Below the pieces are notes generated by a model that saw only the letters and a list, made by a program, of their open reading frames with translations, was not told the origin of the DNA and ran no database searches. Shown piece by piece: positions 36,176 to 48,816 of a stretch of DNA of 64,000 nt. The stretch's first letter is position 1; the number at the start of each line of letters is the position of its first letter. The stretch covers positions 558,001 to 622,000 of the forward strand of contig CASHTG010000009.1 in the NCBI GenBank assembly GCA_949357655.1, in the 5' to 3' direction. Origin of the DNA: Parascedosporium putredinis (lineage: Eukaryota > Ascomycota > Sordariomycetes > Microascales > Microascaceae). The translations under genes and the position numbers were made by a program.

Positions 36176-38803
36176 GAAGAAAACCGGACGCTATCACACA
36201 TCGGCTTTTTGGCTTGTTCAGAGAGCAGCTTCACCCAAAACGTCGTGGGAGAAGTCATTGCCGTCTCTAGGATCGGTTATTTAGACCGGTAGGGCTTTCC
36301 GACTTCTCCCGAGTATTGGGCTCCGGAAACCGGGGTGTGCGACAAGGGCTACCCGAAGGAGGGGGTGGGTGTGTGAGGAAGGCTGGAGAGGGTCCGCTGT
36401 CCCAACGAGCAGGAGCAAGCTGCAGGGTTGGGACACTTGGGAGGAACGGATGGGATTTGTACTCCGGTACCCTTCCGCCGGAAGGCAAGGGCGACCCACA
36501 GAGCCTGCTGGTCTCCATTACCTGCAGCTGACATTTTCGCTATGCCGAATTGGACAACCGTCCAAGGTCATCACGGCTCACATCAATGTCCGGCCTTCTC
36601 GAAGGCCCAGCTCCCTGCCCAAAAGACGTGGAGGAAGAAAAAGTAGAAGACGCAACGCAACGTCAGACCAAATCTGCCACTTGGAGAGGAAACATGTCGC
36701 ATGCTCGATACCGATCATGTTGAGCCCGTTTTCCTTGCCTTGGTTACCTCCTTATCTGCCCCATTCCTTCTGCCCTCTTTCACTTTTTGGGAGGGTCCTT
36801 CGTCTCTCTCGAAAATTTCTGTCCTTTTTCCCTATTTTTCCTCTTTTTTCCTTCTCATTTTCCGTCCTCCACCTGCCCCCTTGTCTTGACGCGGGACCCA
36901 CTATCGTGAATCCCGACAAAGAAGTGGATCCGATTGAGCCAACTGAACAAGCCTGCCTCTGCCATATTAACAACCCCCTCCCCCGTTGAAACGAGACGGC
37001 TGGCATGTCTGATGCGCAACAACACCGACAAAGGATAGTCCCCACCAAGCTCAAACGTAGCAGACCTTCGAATCATGTCGCGAGGCACAAAAAAAAAAGT
37101 ACATCCCTCGTCTCTATTGTTCTCTGATCTTCCCTTTTGCTCAGAAGCCAGAGGCACCCCTCAATCCCACGACGGTCAAATGGTCTTAGTGTGTCCTGGG
37201 GCAATGTTGAGGCCATCGTGTAAGCTTGTAATTTCCTAATCGGGGTCGATTTGACGGGTCATTCAAGAGAAGAGTTTTGCTGCATTTCCCTTCCTCTGCC
37301 GCCGACCCTTGCGTTTTGTTCCGCTTTCACGTCCTGCCATGCCCTTTTCTTTTTGTTTTTGGTCTTTCTTGTTCTTTTCCCCTCCCTTCTCTTGATGGCC
37401 TGCATATCTCTTTTCCTTCCAAACGCAAGAAAGGGGCGAATTCCTGTTGCTCGCTTCTCTGTCCGTTATTCTCGTGGGGACGAATTTTTCTCGGAAGGAA
37501 TAACTCGATCCTGCTTTTGCATGTAACTGAGGCGAGATGACACAAGCGCCTTCCGTGTCAAGGAATTTGAAGTGTCCCCCTTTCCCGTGCACCGCCATAT
37601 GGAGGAAAAAGGACAAGGAACCCTCACCATTAAGCAGCGACGGGCCGGGCGGCTTCCTAATTTGACCGTGATCAACCCGATCAGCTCCGCTCTCGTGGAT
37701 GGGGATGCCCTCCTTGCTGTCGTGTTCAGATTACTGGATACGGCCGGTGTGGAGGGGTGCAAAGGAAGGGGAGGGGTAGCGAACATCAAGGCAGATCAAT
37801 CGGCGCGCTCAGTCGCACAGCATGGATGGTCAACTTGAAGTATCAACCATCTTGGTGCAGAGAGAGGGGGCACGGGTGCTACCCACATACAGATCTCGAT
37901 GGCTCCCAAGGGATCTCTGATCTACGACAAGCTCCAATTGAGGTGATCGCTATTAGTAATTTGGGCGGTGAGGCACAATGCATGGCTGTTGGTGTGTTGG
38001 TCTCGAGATGTGGTGTCGAGCTGCCTTTTGCCTGTCTGGGGATTACCGGCACAGCGCCAAGGTTAGCTGGAGCTCGTCGATCAACCGGCTGGAGGGTCAG
38101 ATTTTTGCTATCCCAGACTCAGATCAAGTTCGTGGAAGATGACGCCGAATGCATCGTGCTTTATTTTCTAGGCCCCTCTGCTTCTCCGTCCCTTCATCGC
38201 TTCTGGAATCGAGATTTAGTGGCAGTTACTTTGATGTCTAGCGACCAAGGTAGCCCGCAGTGGTTAGTGCAGAATGAGGACGGCTTGATATTGTGTTCAA
38301 TCAAGTTCCCGCTTCACGGTCTGAGCAGACCGGGGAATGACACAAGGGCTTTTGACCCAATGTGGTAGGCGGGTCGACTGTGGACATCGTGTACATATGT
38401 TACATTCGTTGACGAGAGGAAAAGAGAGAGAAAATCATCCAGAAGATATGGATGACCCTCGGAACGTCCCTTCTCCCATTAAGTCTTCCCAAAATGCCCC
38501 AACAAGGCCTATTTTCCCCCTCGGGAAGTGGGGAGAAAAGGGGAATTGGTGAAAGGATCAGACTGTCTAGGGTTGACGCGGCGGCTAAAATTCATTACAC
38601 AGCGCTCCCACAATCCGGTGCACCGGAGAAGGGATGGAAGAGAGAAGGGGACACACGCTTCTAGAATTTTAACAACCCGAAAGATTGTTGATCGGTTGGG
38701 AGGAGCACATTGAGCAACCTTGCATCATCATCATGAAGCCGTACATGTAACTGATGATCGACGGGAGAGCTTCACACTGCTTGGCTCACAGGAACCCCGC
38801 CGG

Positions 38804-38820
38804 TTTTTTTTTTTTTTTTT
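38804..38820 (+). repeat. Poly-T tract (17 T)
   Basis: Uninterrupted run of T within the gene-free region. Confidence 0.8.
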
Positions 38821-41372
38821 GGCCTTCCCCACCATGAAAAGTTCAGAGCTCACCCGCGGTAGGTCGGGGACTCGTCCCGCAATCCTTCCCACCCTTCCTT
38901 TCCTCTTCTTGTGCAAGGTCCCTTCTCGGCATCGGCATGCGTCCTGCACGCCGTGCACCCTAGCAAACCCCATATTCCCAAGCGACTGGCTCTACGCCTC
39001 TCACAACGGGGCTTCCTGGTGTTGACATATTATTCGGAGCACACATACGGTATTTTCCTTCTTCTTTGTAGCCAAGCTACTGAAGCCATTATGCTGCCTT
39101 GCCATCTGTAACCATCAATCCCTCCAGCTCTCTTTTATACCCTCTTCGGTGGAAACGGCGTATATTCTTCCCTTTCTGTTTACCCTTTTTTTCTTTTTCC
39201 CCGACATAGGCCTCGGGCCAAACTTTGTCTTTATATCATATTCGAACCGGGATGCCTAACCTTGGTCACCTTTGGTTCGCGCAATTCATGATACTTTCTC
39301 TACCCGTTCCGTATCTTCTCAAGTCGTGATGCTAGTGAACTTGGTAAGGCCGCACACGCCGCGTGCCCCAGCTTCAGCTCAAGTCAAACAAATGCAAAGC
39401 TGTGGATGGTAGCTCAAGAGGAAGCAAAGCGGGAGCAGGGAGGAAGATTGAGCTCGCCCAGAGCCTAGACTCCCTTGATCGCCGCCCACCCGCGACCTGC
39501 ACTATTAAGCTCCACCATTCCGTTTTCTTGATTCTGCAAAGGATGAGAAAGGTAGATGAGGAGGTTCGGGCGCATAATAACACTGCCGGAACTTGGTGTG
39601 TTGAATGCAACGCACCTTGACCCGAGACTCGTCGAGAGCGTTCCGAGTTGGTCCGGCAATAAGTTTTGTTCAGGAGCTGCGAACTCGGAACACTTAACCT
39701 TTTCGGTTAAGTGGATACCACTTGTCAATTTCTTTCATTTTGATATTTGTATTTGTTGGTGGAAAACAGGCACCATTGCTTCGCTTTCTTCTTCCGTTAG
39801 CCCTCCTCCGTCCCGGCAGATTCGAAAAGGGGGAATGGAGCAGAAGCAGCATTGGTTGAGTTCATGGATACAGATGGGGGAAGAGTTGAAGACGAGGTCA
39901 TGGGGGTAATTGGGGGCCGCAGGTGGTGCTGACGGCGAGGTTGAGCAGCAAAGGCCCAGACCCCGCGAAGATTCCTCGGCTCGGTAAATCATAACCGGTA
40001 CGGGGTGAAGTCCAGCGATTCGGCTATGTCTCAAGTGGTGGAATTTTTTTCTCTTCATATTTTGTTTTGGCTTCCTCTGAAGCAGAGTATGCTTCTTCTT
40101 TTCATGCTCAGATGGGTAGCGGAAGAAAAGAAGAAGAAGAAAAAAAGAGAGAAAAAGGGTGGCCACTTGTGCTGCGTCTCTTTCATTCCCTTCCTGTTTT
40201 CATCCTCTGCCATTCTCGGGAAGGTTCCGTGTAGTCTGTCTATGCTGTGTCGGACTGGAAAATTATGATGACCCTTCCGCCTCTAGTATTTTTACTTTTT
40301 ATTTTTATTTTTGGTCCTCAGGGCGACATGCCCTAGACTACGCTCGAAGAGCTTGAAATCAAGCAAACGGAAGAGAGACGGGAGCGACTTGACCCTTCCA
40401 AGTATTCACCTTCCGTCAATACTAACATTGAAACGGTGCGAGACCCAGAGAACGGGTCGGTCAAGTGGAGAAGAAGGAACAGAATGATGATAGACTAGTG
40501 AGAGAACTAAAGTCTGACTCAAACCTGGGGAATGAGCTTCGCCCAGCTCTCCAAACCCCAACCCACGCACCCACACCTGAAGAAAAGAGATGCCAACATC
40601 GAGGGGGGACACATCGCTCACCCTGACCGCGGGGACTGTGGACCAGACAGGATCATGAACAATGACACATCCCGAGGAGGAAATTCCCCGCCTTTGTTTT
40701 CGCCCTATTAGCATTTCGCACATGGCAATTGAAAGGACTCCCGGGACCTCCCGGTGTTGCGTGGTTCAAACAATATAGAGTTAAGCCATTTTCAGATCTC
40801 GTTCCGATGTAGGTCGTGCGCGCGATGCTTTGAGAATTGTGTGCATGTGCGCGGAGTGTGGGGGATAGATCTGTGTGTGCGCCTGCCACCTACGACATCA
40901 ATTGCAAAGCCCACTTTATTAAGGAGAAGTGAGGATGCAATGGAATGAACTTGTGGTGTTAGTGGAGTTAACCTAAGATCCGGATTACATGTGCGGCCAT
41001 CACAGCCCGGCATACTTGGGTATGAAGAAGAGGGGCACCGCAAAACATCCATCGATCTATCTTCCTTGGGCTCATAGCCGGCTTACGTCTGAACGGCATC
41101 GTACTTGAGCTAAAATAGTGAGTGGCCGAGAGCCGTGGGCCAACAGGGAAATGAATGGGGGAAAAAGAGGGAAACGGAAATGGGCAGCAACAGGGGACGG
41201 AGCGGAGAGTGTCAAGGGCCAGCTTGCGCTTCGTCTCCGATGGCGCTCGCCTTGGGAGGAAGCGCATGCATTTCAGCAACTCTTTTCTAAGCAGAGGTAA
41301 GGGGACTTGGCTTTCCATCCCGAGGGCTAAGAAAAAAGGGTCAAGAACGGAGACATCCATTGTAATGCGGGG

Positions 41373-41400
41373 GTGTGCGTGTGTGTGTGTGTGTGTGTGT
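41373..41400. repeat. GT dinucleotide microsatellite
   Basis: About 13 GT units with one GC interruption. Confidence 0.85.
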
Positions 41401-42133
41401 GAGTGCATGTGTGCAATTTGCTTCGGCGTCATCTCGTTTTGGCCCAGCAATTAGACTTGGAAGAGTTGCGAGAGCATCGGTCGGCGCTCAGAAAAACAAA
41501 AGCTGAGAGGATACCGAGAAGCCGAGGAACTTCCCCCATGCTCCAACACGAACGAGGAGGTTTTCGGCGGTGGTTCGACCTTGCTACCAGGTGCCCCACC
41601 ATCATCCACCGAGCCGCGCATCGAGGTTCGGCTCCTTTTGACTTGGGAGGGGCGCCGACTTCCTTTTTTTTTTCCGCACACGACACAGAGCGCCTTGACT
41701 CATCGGTGTTTAGGGTTTCTAATGTTTTGGGGGCTTTCTTTGCTTCCCTCTTTTTCCCCGCCAAGGTTGTGCACCGAGCTACTGATCCTCGCGTCTCCTG
41801 CCATGTCTCCGCCCTTCTTGCCATCGATGCGCCATGCCAGATGGAGCCTTGCTCCTTGCTGCTCCCGCCATCACCGCCCACCCCGGGGCGCGCGCGTCCT
41901 CCCCCTCGTTGGTGTGGATGCACGTCCAGGGGCTAATGCAACTAAGTCTAACTGGACGCTTAGATCTCTGTCTCGCGCCCTGGGTACATGTGATAATCAG
42001 AAGGGGAGGGGGAAAGCGGAAAGAATAGGGATGGCGATGGACTCGGAGGCATGTGGCGCGCATCATTGAGGGATGGAGAGGGAGGATGGAGAGGGGGAAC
42101 AATGACACGTAGAGTTAGACCAGCGGTCAGGGT

Positions 42134-42163
42134 AAGAGAGAGAGAGAGAGGGAAAGAGAGAGC
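42134..42163. repeat. AG dinucleotide microsatellite
   Basis: AG repeats with one short interruption. Confidence 0.85.
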
Positions 42164-42895
42164 ATGTGGGTGTGTGGGTGATGAGAGTGACGGAAGCGAA
42201 AAGAGTAAAAGCGAAGGGGGTATCATCTATGTGTATTGTGGGCCGTTTTTACAGAGCCAAGCTAAGAACCACTTTCTGTCTACTGTGGTGCATTCATGTA
42301 GTTTCGCTTCATCTTGCCCCATTCTCTCATTGTCGATTGCTCCTCCATTCGACTACCGTTTATCCACCCAGTCCCGCATCGTTCAGCACCATACTACGCA
42401 CACCATCGTACCAAGGGAAGGGAGAGAGACGTAGAGCCAAAAAAGTAGAGAGGGTGGGGTGTGAGGGGGACGAGCCAACCCTCTCCCCCGACCCCACGCC
42501 GGCGTTTTCCCCGCATTTCTTCACACAAGGTTTCCCCAAACCAACCTATGTGTGGTGGCAAAGGGAAAGCAGAGGTAGATCCAAGGACTTCTAGAGGAAG
42601 GGGGTTCCAATAGGGCGAACGGATCTAACCCCAAAGGTGAGTCACCGCCAACCCCCTTTCGGGCTCGAGACGCGATGGGCGATGAAGATGCAGGGGGCTG
42701 ACTATGCGGAATGGAGTTACGTTTGGCTGCACCTGCTTTGAGTGGGAAAGGGTGATTCTCAGTCGGAGCAGGCAACGTGCGAGGAAAGAGGGAGGGAGTG
42801 GCGGCGGGCGGGCGGCGGGCGGAGGGAACAGCAGATTTGCGCATCATCGGGTCGATTCATTTTTGATTCCTCGTCGGCGTGGCTCCTTGTCGTTC

Positions 42896-44771
42896 CTATT
42901 CTTCCCATTCCCTATCCCTGACGAGCTCCACATGCTGTTCAGGCGTCATGGAGGTCCATTGCTCGGGCGTGAGATGGTATGACCGGCCCAAGTACGTCAC
43001 CCCGGCCCAGATATCGCTTTGCAGCATGAGCTGGACAAAGTCCACGGCTAGGTAGTTGGCCACCCACCGCCAGCTCGTAGTGCCCAGGAGGAACGGCTCC
43101 CATATATCCCCGTCGGCAACCCGAGGCGCACCGCGTAGGATCGTGCCATCATGCGCATAGCGATAGCTTCCAGCGGGGCTAGAGCAGCGTCGTCGCGGCC
43201 CCTCCCAGTAGCGTTGCCGCGTGTGTGAGGGGTTGCTGGGTAAGCGCGTTCTTGAGGTAGTCTGCCTGGCTCCCGTTGGGAGATCGCCCGTCGTTGCCCG
43301 TTGTGGGGCGGAGCTCGGCCGACCAGATGCCCGGGGTGCATCTGTGGATTCCGTGGCTTCCACGTCGAAACTGATGAGCGTGCCACTGATGGCCCCGTTG
43401 TCTTCTTCGTCGGACCCGTAGTCGTCTCCTCGTCCCGAGAACGCACTCGGCCTTCGCGACACCCCGCTTGGTGGCGCTGCTGAATCCTCCTCTAGGCCTT
43501 CGGTTCGCGCCTGTTGAGTTGCGCCAGCCTCCTCGGCCCCGGGTACGGCTACGTGGCTAGCCGGGGTGTCTGTCCCTCTGCCGCCGCAACGCTTCTCAAC
43601 TGGCTGCTACCTTGGCCTGGTAACATGTCCCGGTGAGATCGCGGGTCTACGATGGCGTCGATATGCGGTAACTTGAAGTAGATCTTGGTCGCTAGGTCGG
43701 ATGTGATTCTAGCAAAGTGTGTTCTCCATAGCGAAAAGAGCACCATTGGTGCCGCATTCAGGGCGGCGGCCCAGCACCACCTACCTAGCGATGCCGGGCT
43801 GAAATCTGGCGGTGGGGGAGGGGCTGGGAAGGGCGAAAGGGATGTGAACGGGATGAAATAGGCAATAGTGGGAAGTGCGAATCGCGATATTAGGCCTGAT
43901 CTCTGGAGAAAGATGTAGAGAGCTACATGAGTCTTGAGATAGTTCCCCGTGGCCTCGTGTCTGTCCCCTCTATATTAGTCCGTAGTCCCTAATGTGCAGC
44001 TGGGCGGGGGACGCTACAATGACGTGTAGGTGTACGTACATCCTTCGGAGTACATTGGGACGGTATCGTTCCCGGATGTACTTGATTTGTAGGAATTCAA
44101 AGCTCTGCCATGCAAGCTCCGTCGGGAAACCAGCTAGGAAAAGGCTCGAGAAAGGCCGTGGAACCTCACGCCAGCAGACTCTGGCGAGGTTCCAGAACGG
44201 CTCGGACGAGAACGATTTATACACCTGCGCGGGACTTGCAATTAGATAAGGCGATATGATGCTGGAGGAGACCCTCTCCCAAAGAGAAAAAGGTAGTAAA
44301 GTTACCGTACCATGATGCGGTGCCGTATCCCCGCAAAAGTCCAGTACGCTATATCAGAGAGCCCGTTGGCGATCGTCTCCATGCGATCCGCAATGAGGTG
44401 CTCGTACAACAAGTAGCGGCGTGCTGACTGCACCTCACTCTCATTCGAGTTGGGATCTGGTTCTGCGACTCCAATGACATGCATCACTTCATTATGCGAT
44501 CGTACAATTTCGCGATTCAGTCGTTTCGTTTCCGGGTTAATCGGTCGTCCTTTCTCGTCGTACTGCTGGGTTGACGAAGACTCGCCCTCGCCACCATCGC
44601 CATCGCCCTGTACAACATCATCGTATGGTGACCTGCCCTGTGGTTTTGAGTCAAAGAGTATTAGATTGAGAGATCAGTCATTCGTTAAGAGGCGGAGGGT
44701 TTCTTCAGGCAAGTTTAGGGGAGTCGCGGGCATACCAGAGCTAGGGCGGTCAGGGGCCCTTGTCGCCCCAT
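42896..44771 (-). CDS. Multi-pass membrane protein of unrecognised family
   Basis: I do not recognise this family. Four exons fit consensus splice sites: 44736-44771, 44311-44637, 44040-44224, 42896-43969, for about 541 aa. After an acidic segment comes a charged block (INPETKRLNREIVRSHNEVM), then several hydrophobic stretches: SDIAYWTFAGI, RPFSSLFLAGFPTELAW, FALPTIAYFIPF, RWCWAAALNAAPMVLFSLW and THAATLLGGAATTLLLAPLEAIAMRMM. A disordered acidic linker (about residues 320-380) reads GRGDDYGSDEEDNG and ISFDVEATE. The APLEAIAMRMM stretch loosely recalls the PLE-type motif of mitochondrial carriers, but the rest does not. Four one-base deletions break the last exon (about 43563-43566, 43333-43336, 43175-43182, 43108-43111). 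Removing them gives a continuous frame, which argues for a real protein. It shares a 339-bp divergent promoter with UTP13. Confidence 0.75.
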
Positions 44772-45110
44772 CCTAATATAGAGGGGCTATAAACGTTTGG
44801 AGGCAAGCTATGTTCTCGAGGATCTTTCGAAAGGAGAAAAAAAGAAGAAATTTAATATTTTCTTCGCATAAAACTGTTGGTATCTCGGCGAGGTCGACGC
44901 GCAATGTCGTGAGCTGATGTTGAAGACTTGAGCGGGAGTTTCGGGAAAATAGCCATGCTTTATCGATAACGGCACGGGCTTATCGATAAGAAAGTGTAAG
45001 TGCTAGGCCAAAAGACTTTCATAAAAAAAAAAACTGGTCGTCACCCACCAGGATTTCGCGCCAAGTGCCTTCCACCTCCCCTCCTCTGGGCCAAACTACA
45101 GCAATTCAAG
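44772..45110. promoter_or_regulatory. Divergent promoter with two TTATCGATAA palindromes
   Basis: The 339 bp between the starts of the membrane-protein gene (minus) and UTP13 (plus). Two identical 10-bp palindromes TTATCGATAA lie at 44960-44969 and 44980-44989, 20 bp apart start to start (about two helical turns). They are about 120 bp upstream of the UTP13 ATG. Their regulatory role is inference. Confidence 0.6.
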
Positions 45111-48001
45111 ATGGCGACGAAACAACCTTTGAAGACGACTTTCGATGTCGGAAGGGTCATTGGACCGCTTTTCACCGGTGGCTCTTTTGCAATTGACAAT
45201 GGCATCAGCATTCTAGCGACCACACTCGGCGAGGATGTCGTCCTCACCAACCCCTCCAACGGGGAGAACATTGCAAAGATTGAGGGGGTACGCTTTTTTT
45301 CCATTTTTTTCAATTACCTTTTCCCGCTCATGAACGGAGCCAATGTGCGCGGGACGGCTGGCTAACCGTAACTCTCTTGAAAAGGATGGCGAACTAGTTT
45401 CTACCATGACTCGTAGGTATCTCCCCGCTCTTGCGACTGCGGGAGTGTGTGTGTGACCTGTCTCATGGCTAACCTGTTTTTACCCCGCCATAGTGACGCC
45501 CTCCGGCAGTCACCTAATTGTGTGCTCTAGGTCCCTATCAATGAAGATTTACGCTATACAAAAGTCGGAAGACGACGGCTCCTTCGAACTTACCCTGGTG
45601 CGCACGGTCAAGCCTCACTCGACCCCGATTGTCGTGCTCGCCGTCGACCGGACGAGTACCCTGCTTGCTACCGGCGGGACGGACGGCGTAATCAAGGTCT
45701 GGGACATCGCCGGAGGCTATGTGACGCACACATTTAGGGGCCCTAGCGTCCTGGTATCGGCACTACGCTTCTTTGAAGTCGCCGGAAGGGCGGACGTGGG
45801 TGGCAAGAAGGGCAAGAAGTCAAAGAAGCAGGGCGCACCCGCGGCGGGTGACCAGGACGAAGAAGACGACAGCGATGCGACGGTCAACTTTAGGTTGGCG
45901 ACGGGTTTCCAGGACGGCAAGGTGCGCGTGTGGGATCTCCACCGGCGCAGCTGCATCGCGAACCTCGACTCGCACGTGGCTGATGTCCAGGCCATCGACT
46001 TCTCTCCAACGCAGCAGGCGCTCGTGTCGGCGAGTAGGGACAAGACGTTAATATGGTGGGACACCAGGTCGTGGAAGATCCGCAAGATCGTTCCCTGCCT
46101 CGAGATGGTGGAAACGGCTGGGTTCATCGACGACGGCCGGCTGACGTACTCGGGAGGCGAAAGGGGATACCTGCGAATCTGGGACACCGAACTCGGGCGG
46201 GAATTGACGAGCCAGCAGGACACGAGGGGCGAGAGCGATGCCCTTGTCGGGAGCATTTACCGCCCCGACTTACCCTTCATAGTCTGCGCGCAGATGGACC
46301 ATACGCTTGCCCTCTACCACCCTCCTTCGAAAGATGACACGACCGCTTCCGCCGCTCAGGAGCCGTTTAGGCGGATCTCGGGCACTCACGACGACATCAT
46401 CGACCTAGCATACCTCACACCGCAGCGCAATGTCATGGCGCTAGCTACGAATGCCGAAGAGATTCGCATCGTGTCCACAGTTGAGCCTGAGAGCTTGACT
46501 ACGCCGGGCAGCTCGTGGCTGTCTGGGGGTGTCGCGACTTTTGGTCAGGATGTTGGGTTACTCAAGGGTCACGACGACATCGTCATCACCCTGGACACTG
46601 ACTGGTCTGGATACTGGGTCGCGACGGGTGCCAAAGACAACTCGGCTAGGCTCTGGAAAGTAGACCCAAGCACGGATACCTACGAATGCTACGCCGTGTT
46701 CACGGGCCATGCCGAGTCCGTTGGCGCCGTCGGCCTCCCCAAGACGATTCCGCAGGAGACGAGCCAAGCCTTCAAAGATCCTCTCAACACCCCGCCGCCC
46801 TATCTCATCACCGGCTCGCAAGACCAGACCATCAAGAAGTGGGAGATACCCCGCCAAGCGCAGCCCCACAAGACCGGATCGAGGGCGGCGTTTACCCGGA
46901 AAGCCCACGAAAGGACATTAACGCCGTAGATATGCACCCCATGGGCCACCTATTCGCCTCGGCGTCGCAGGATAAGACAGTCAAGATCTGGTCCGTGGAG
47001 GAAGGTGAGGTCCAGGGCATCCTACGAGGCCACAAGAGGGGCGTGTGGTCCGTCCGGTTCGCTCCGTCAGGGTTACCCGCACTTCAAGGCGAGGAAGGCT
47101 CGGTGGCGGGCAAGGGCGTGGTACTGACGGGTAGCGGAGATAAGACGGTCAAGTTGTGGAACTTGGCCGATTATTCGTGCATCCGGACGTTTGAGGGACA
47201 CTCTAATAGCGTGCTCAAGGTGGCCTGGCTCAACGTGCCTGCCAAGGAAGAGCAGCAACATCGACCCATCCTCGTGGCCAGCGCGGGTGGCGACGGCCTT
47301 GTCAAGGTGTGGAATGCCAATACGGGCGAGGCCGAGTGCACGCTCGACAACCACGAGGACCGGGTCTGGGCGCTCGCAGTACATCCCGGAACGAACACGC
47401 TCGTGTCGGGGAGCGGCGACTCAACGGTGACGTTTTGGCGCGACACGAGCACGGAGTCACGGGCGGCCGCGACACAGGCGGCGCAGCATCTCATCGAGCA
47501 GGAGCAGGAGCTGGAGAACCACATCCATGCGGGGTCGTACCGCGAGGCCATCACGCTCGCGCTCCAGCTCAACCACCCGGGCCGGCTCCTTCACCTCTTT
47601 ACGCGGGTCGTCACCACGGACAAGCCCGACGCGGGCAGCCTGTCGGGCGTGGCCGCGGTGGACCAGGTGCTCGCCAGCCTCTCGGACGAGCAAATCTTTC
47701 TCCTCTTGCTGCGGCTGCGGGACTGGAATGCCAACGCGCGAACGGCGCCGGTGGCGCAGCGCATCCTCTCGACGCTCATGCGGAGCTATCCGGCGTCGCG
47801 CATCTCGAACCTCTCGGTCCGGGGGCGCGGGGCCAAAAGAGCCTCAAGGAGGTCCTCCACGCCCTCAGGGTGTACACGGAGAGGCACTACAAGCGCATGG
47901 AGGAGCTCGTGGACGAGAGCTATCTCGTCGAGTATACGCTGCAGGAGATGGACGACTTGGCGCCTTCGATGGATGTCGAGGTGGTGATGACGGATGCATA
48001 A
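45111..48001 (+). CDS. UTP13: U3 snoRNP/SSU processome WD40 protein Utp13
   Basis: Utp13 (TBL3 in animals) is part of the UTP-B complex of the SSU processome, which processes pre-18S rRNA in the nucleolus. Exons: 45111-45287, 45385-45412 (28 nt), 45494-48001; about 904 aa, near the family norm. WD40 repeats run across residues ~60-710, forming two propellers. Examples are GGTDGVIKVWDIAGG, TGFQDGKVRVWDL, SASRDKTLIWWD, SASQDKTVKIWSVEEG, TGSGDKTVKLWNLADY and SAGGDGLVKVWNANTG. A Lys/acidic loop interrupts the first propeller (GKKGKKSKKQ). The C-terminal Utp13 domain begins near AAQHLIEQEQELENHIHAGSYREAI and ends in VEYTLQEMDDLAPSMDVEVV. One base is missing at about 46910-46912 and one at about 47829-47832. 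The second exon end was set by phase: the donor at 45413 gives STMTLTPSGSHL. Confidence 0.94.
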
Positions 48002-48816
48002 AGGAGAGAGTTGTGTGTGTTTTCCCCTATATCTTTCCCTTCTCTTTCGCTCTCTGTCCCTTTGAAGTGGGGATTGAAGGCTTGAAGGAGTGGCTTTTCC
48101 TTGCTGTTGGATAGGTATCTGGCATTTGAACTGTTTGTCGACATTACATGTATTCATGGCTTGCTCTAGAGATTTCCATCACGTAGATGTATAGGATATC
48201 AAAAATTTCATCTTATATTGGATCTCGTTGGCATAGTATCTGGGGCCAGGGAGGCGTATGTCAAGCCCTAAAAGCTCTGTTATTCTATTGTGCTAAGGTC
48301 GTTGGTGATATCACGCTCCCTAGCTCGACTTGCACCTTGAAGACTGATCATCCGGAAAATCCTCGATCATGCCCTTGCAGCTACTTGATGATTTTATTCA
48401 TACGTAAACCAAGTGATACAATGGGTATTCTCAAATGGTCATTTTCTAGTTTTCATCGGTGTCATTATCCTGGGAGAAGCTCTCGCTACCCTCATTGATC
48501 CATTAATAGTGGAAGACCTTCTAATATGTCGTTTAATACTCGCTTAAATTCTCCACACATCCCACTTGCTTGTCCGCACCACCTTTCCGCCCTCCTCGTA
48601 ACGCACCTTTGGCGGCGTGTCCAAGCCTCAGGAAAAAAAAAAAAGAGGGCGGCAGCCTTCCACACGCGATATTCTTCCGCTTCTTGCGCCGGTTTTTCTT
48701 CACTATTCGGTCGCTACAGCTCCCGTCTCTAGCTCTGCGCCTCTAGCCCCGAGGTTTCTCGAAACGGAGAAGAGACGCTCACCCTTTCCTCGCACGACAA
48801 AAAACGATAGCATACA
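48002..48816. other. Intergenic region between UTP13 and SAD1
   Basis: The UTP13 3' flank and the SAD1 promoter. No gene or distinct motif recognised. Confidence 0.6.

Larger units (their letters stand above)
30505..42895. other. 12.4 kb region without recognised genes
   Basis: No conserved family, RNA gene or transposon recognised on either strand. Open frames up to about 200 codons exist (for example 37757-38368, 32661-33269), but they show no motifs and sit in composition-biased DNA. Contents worth marking are listed separately: inverted repeats at 30851-30874 and 33487-33513, CGGAGTA-type repeats near 34047 and 34201, a poly-A run at 36155-36175, a poly-T run at 38804-38820, and dinucleotide repeats near 41373 and 42134. 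Confidence 0.5.

Noticed and set aside
37757..38368. 203-codon plus-strand frame in the gene-free region
   Set aside because: No recognisable domain and no convincing promoter or splice signals; could be a lineage-specific gene but I cannot support it.
47309..48001. A second protein frame overlapping the UTP13 3' end
   Set aside because: Only its last part (after about 47832) is the true UTP13 frame, reached through a one-base deletion; the rest is an out-of-frame GC-rich shadow.
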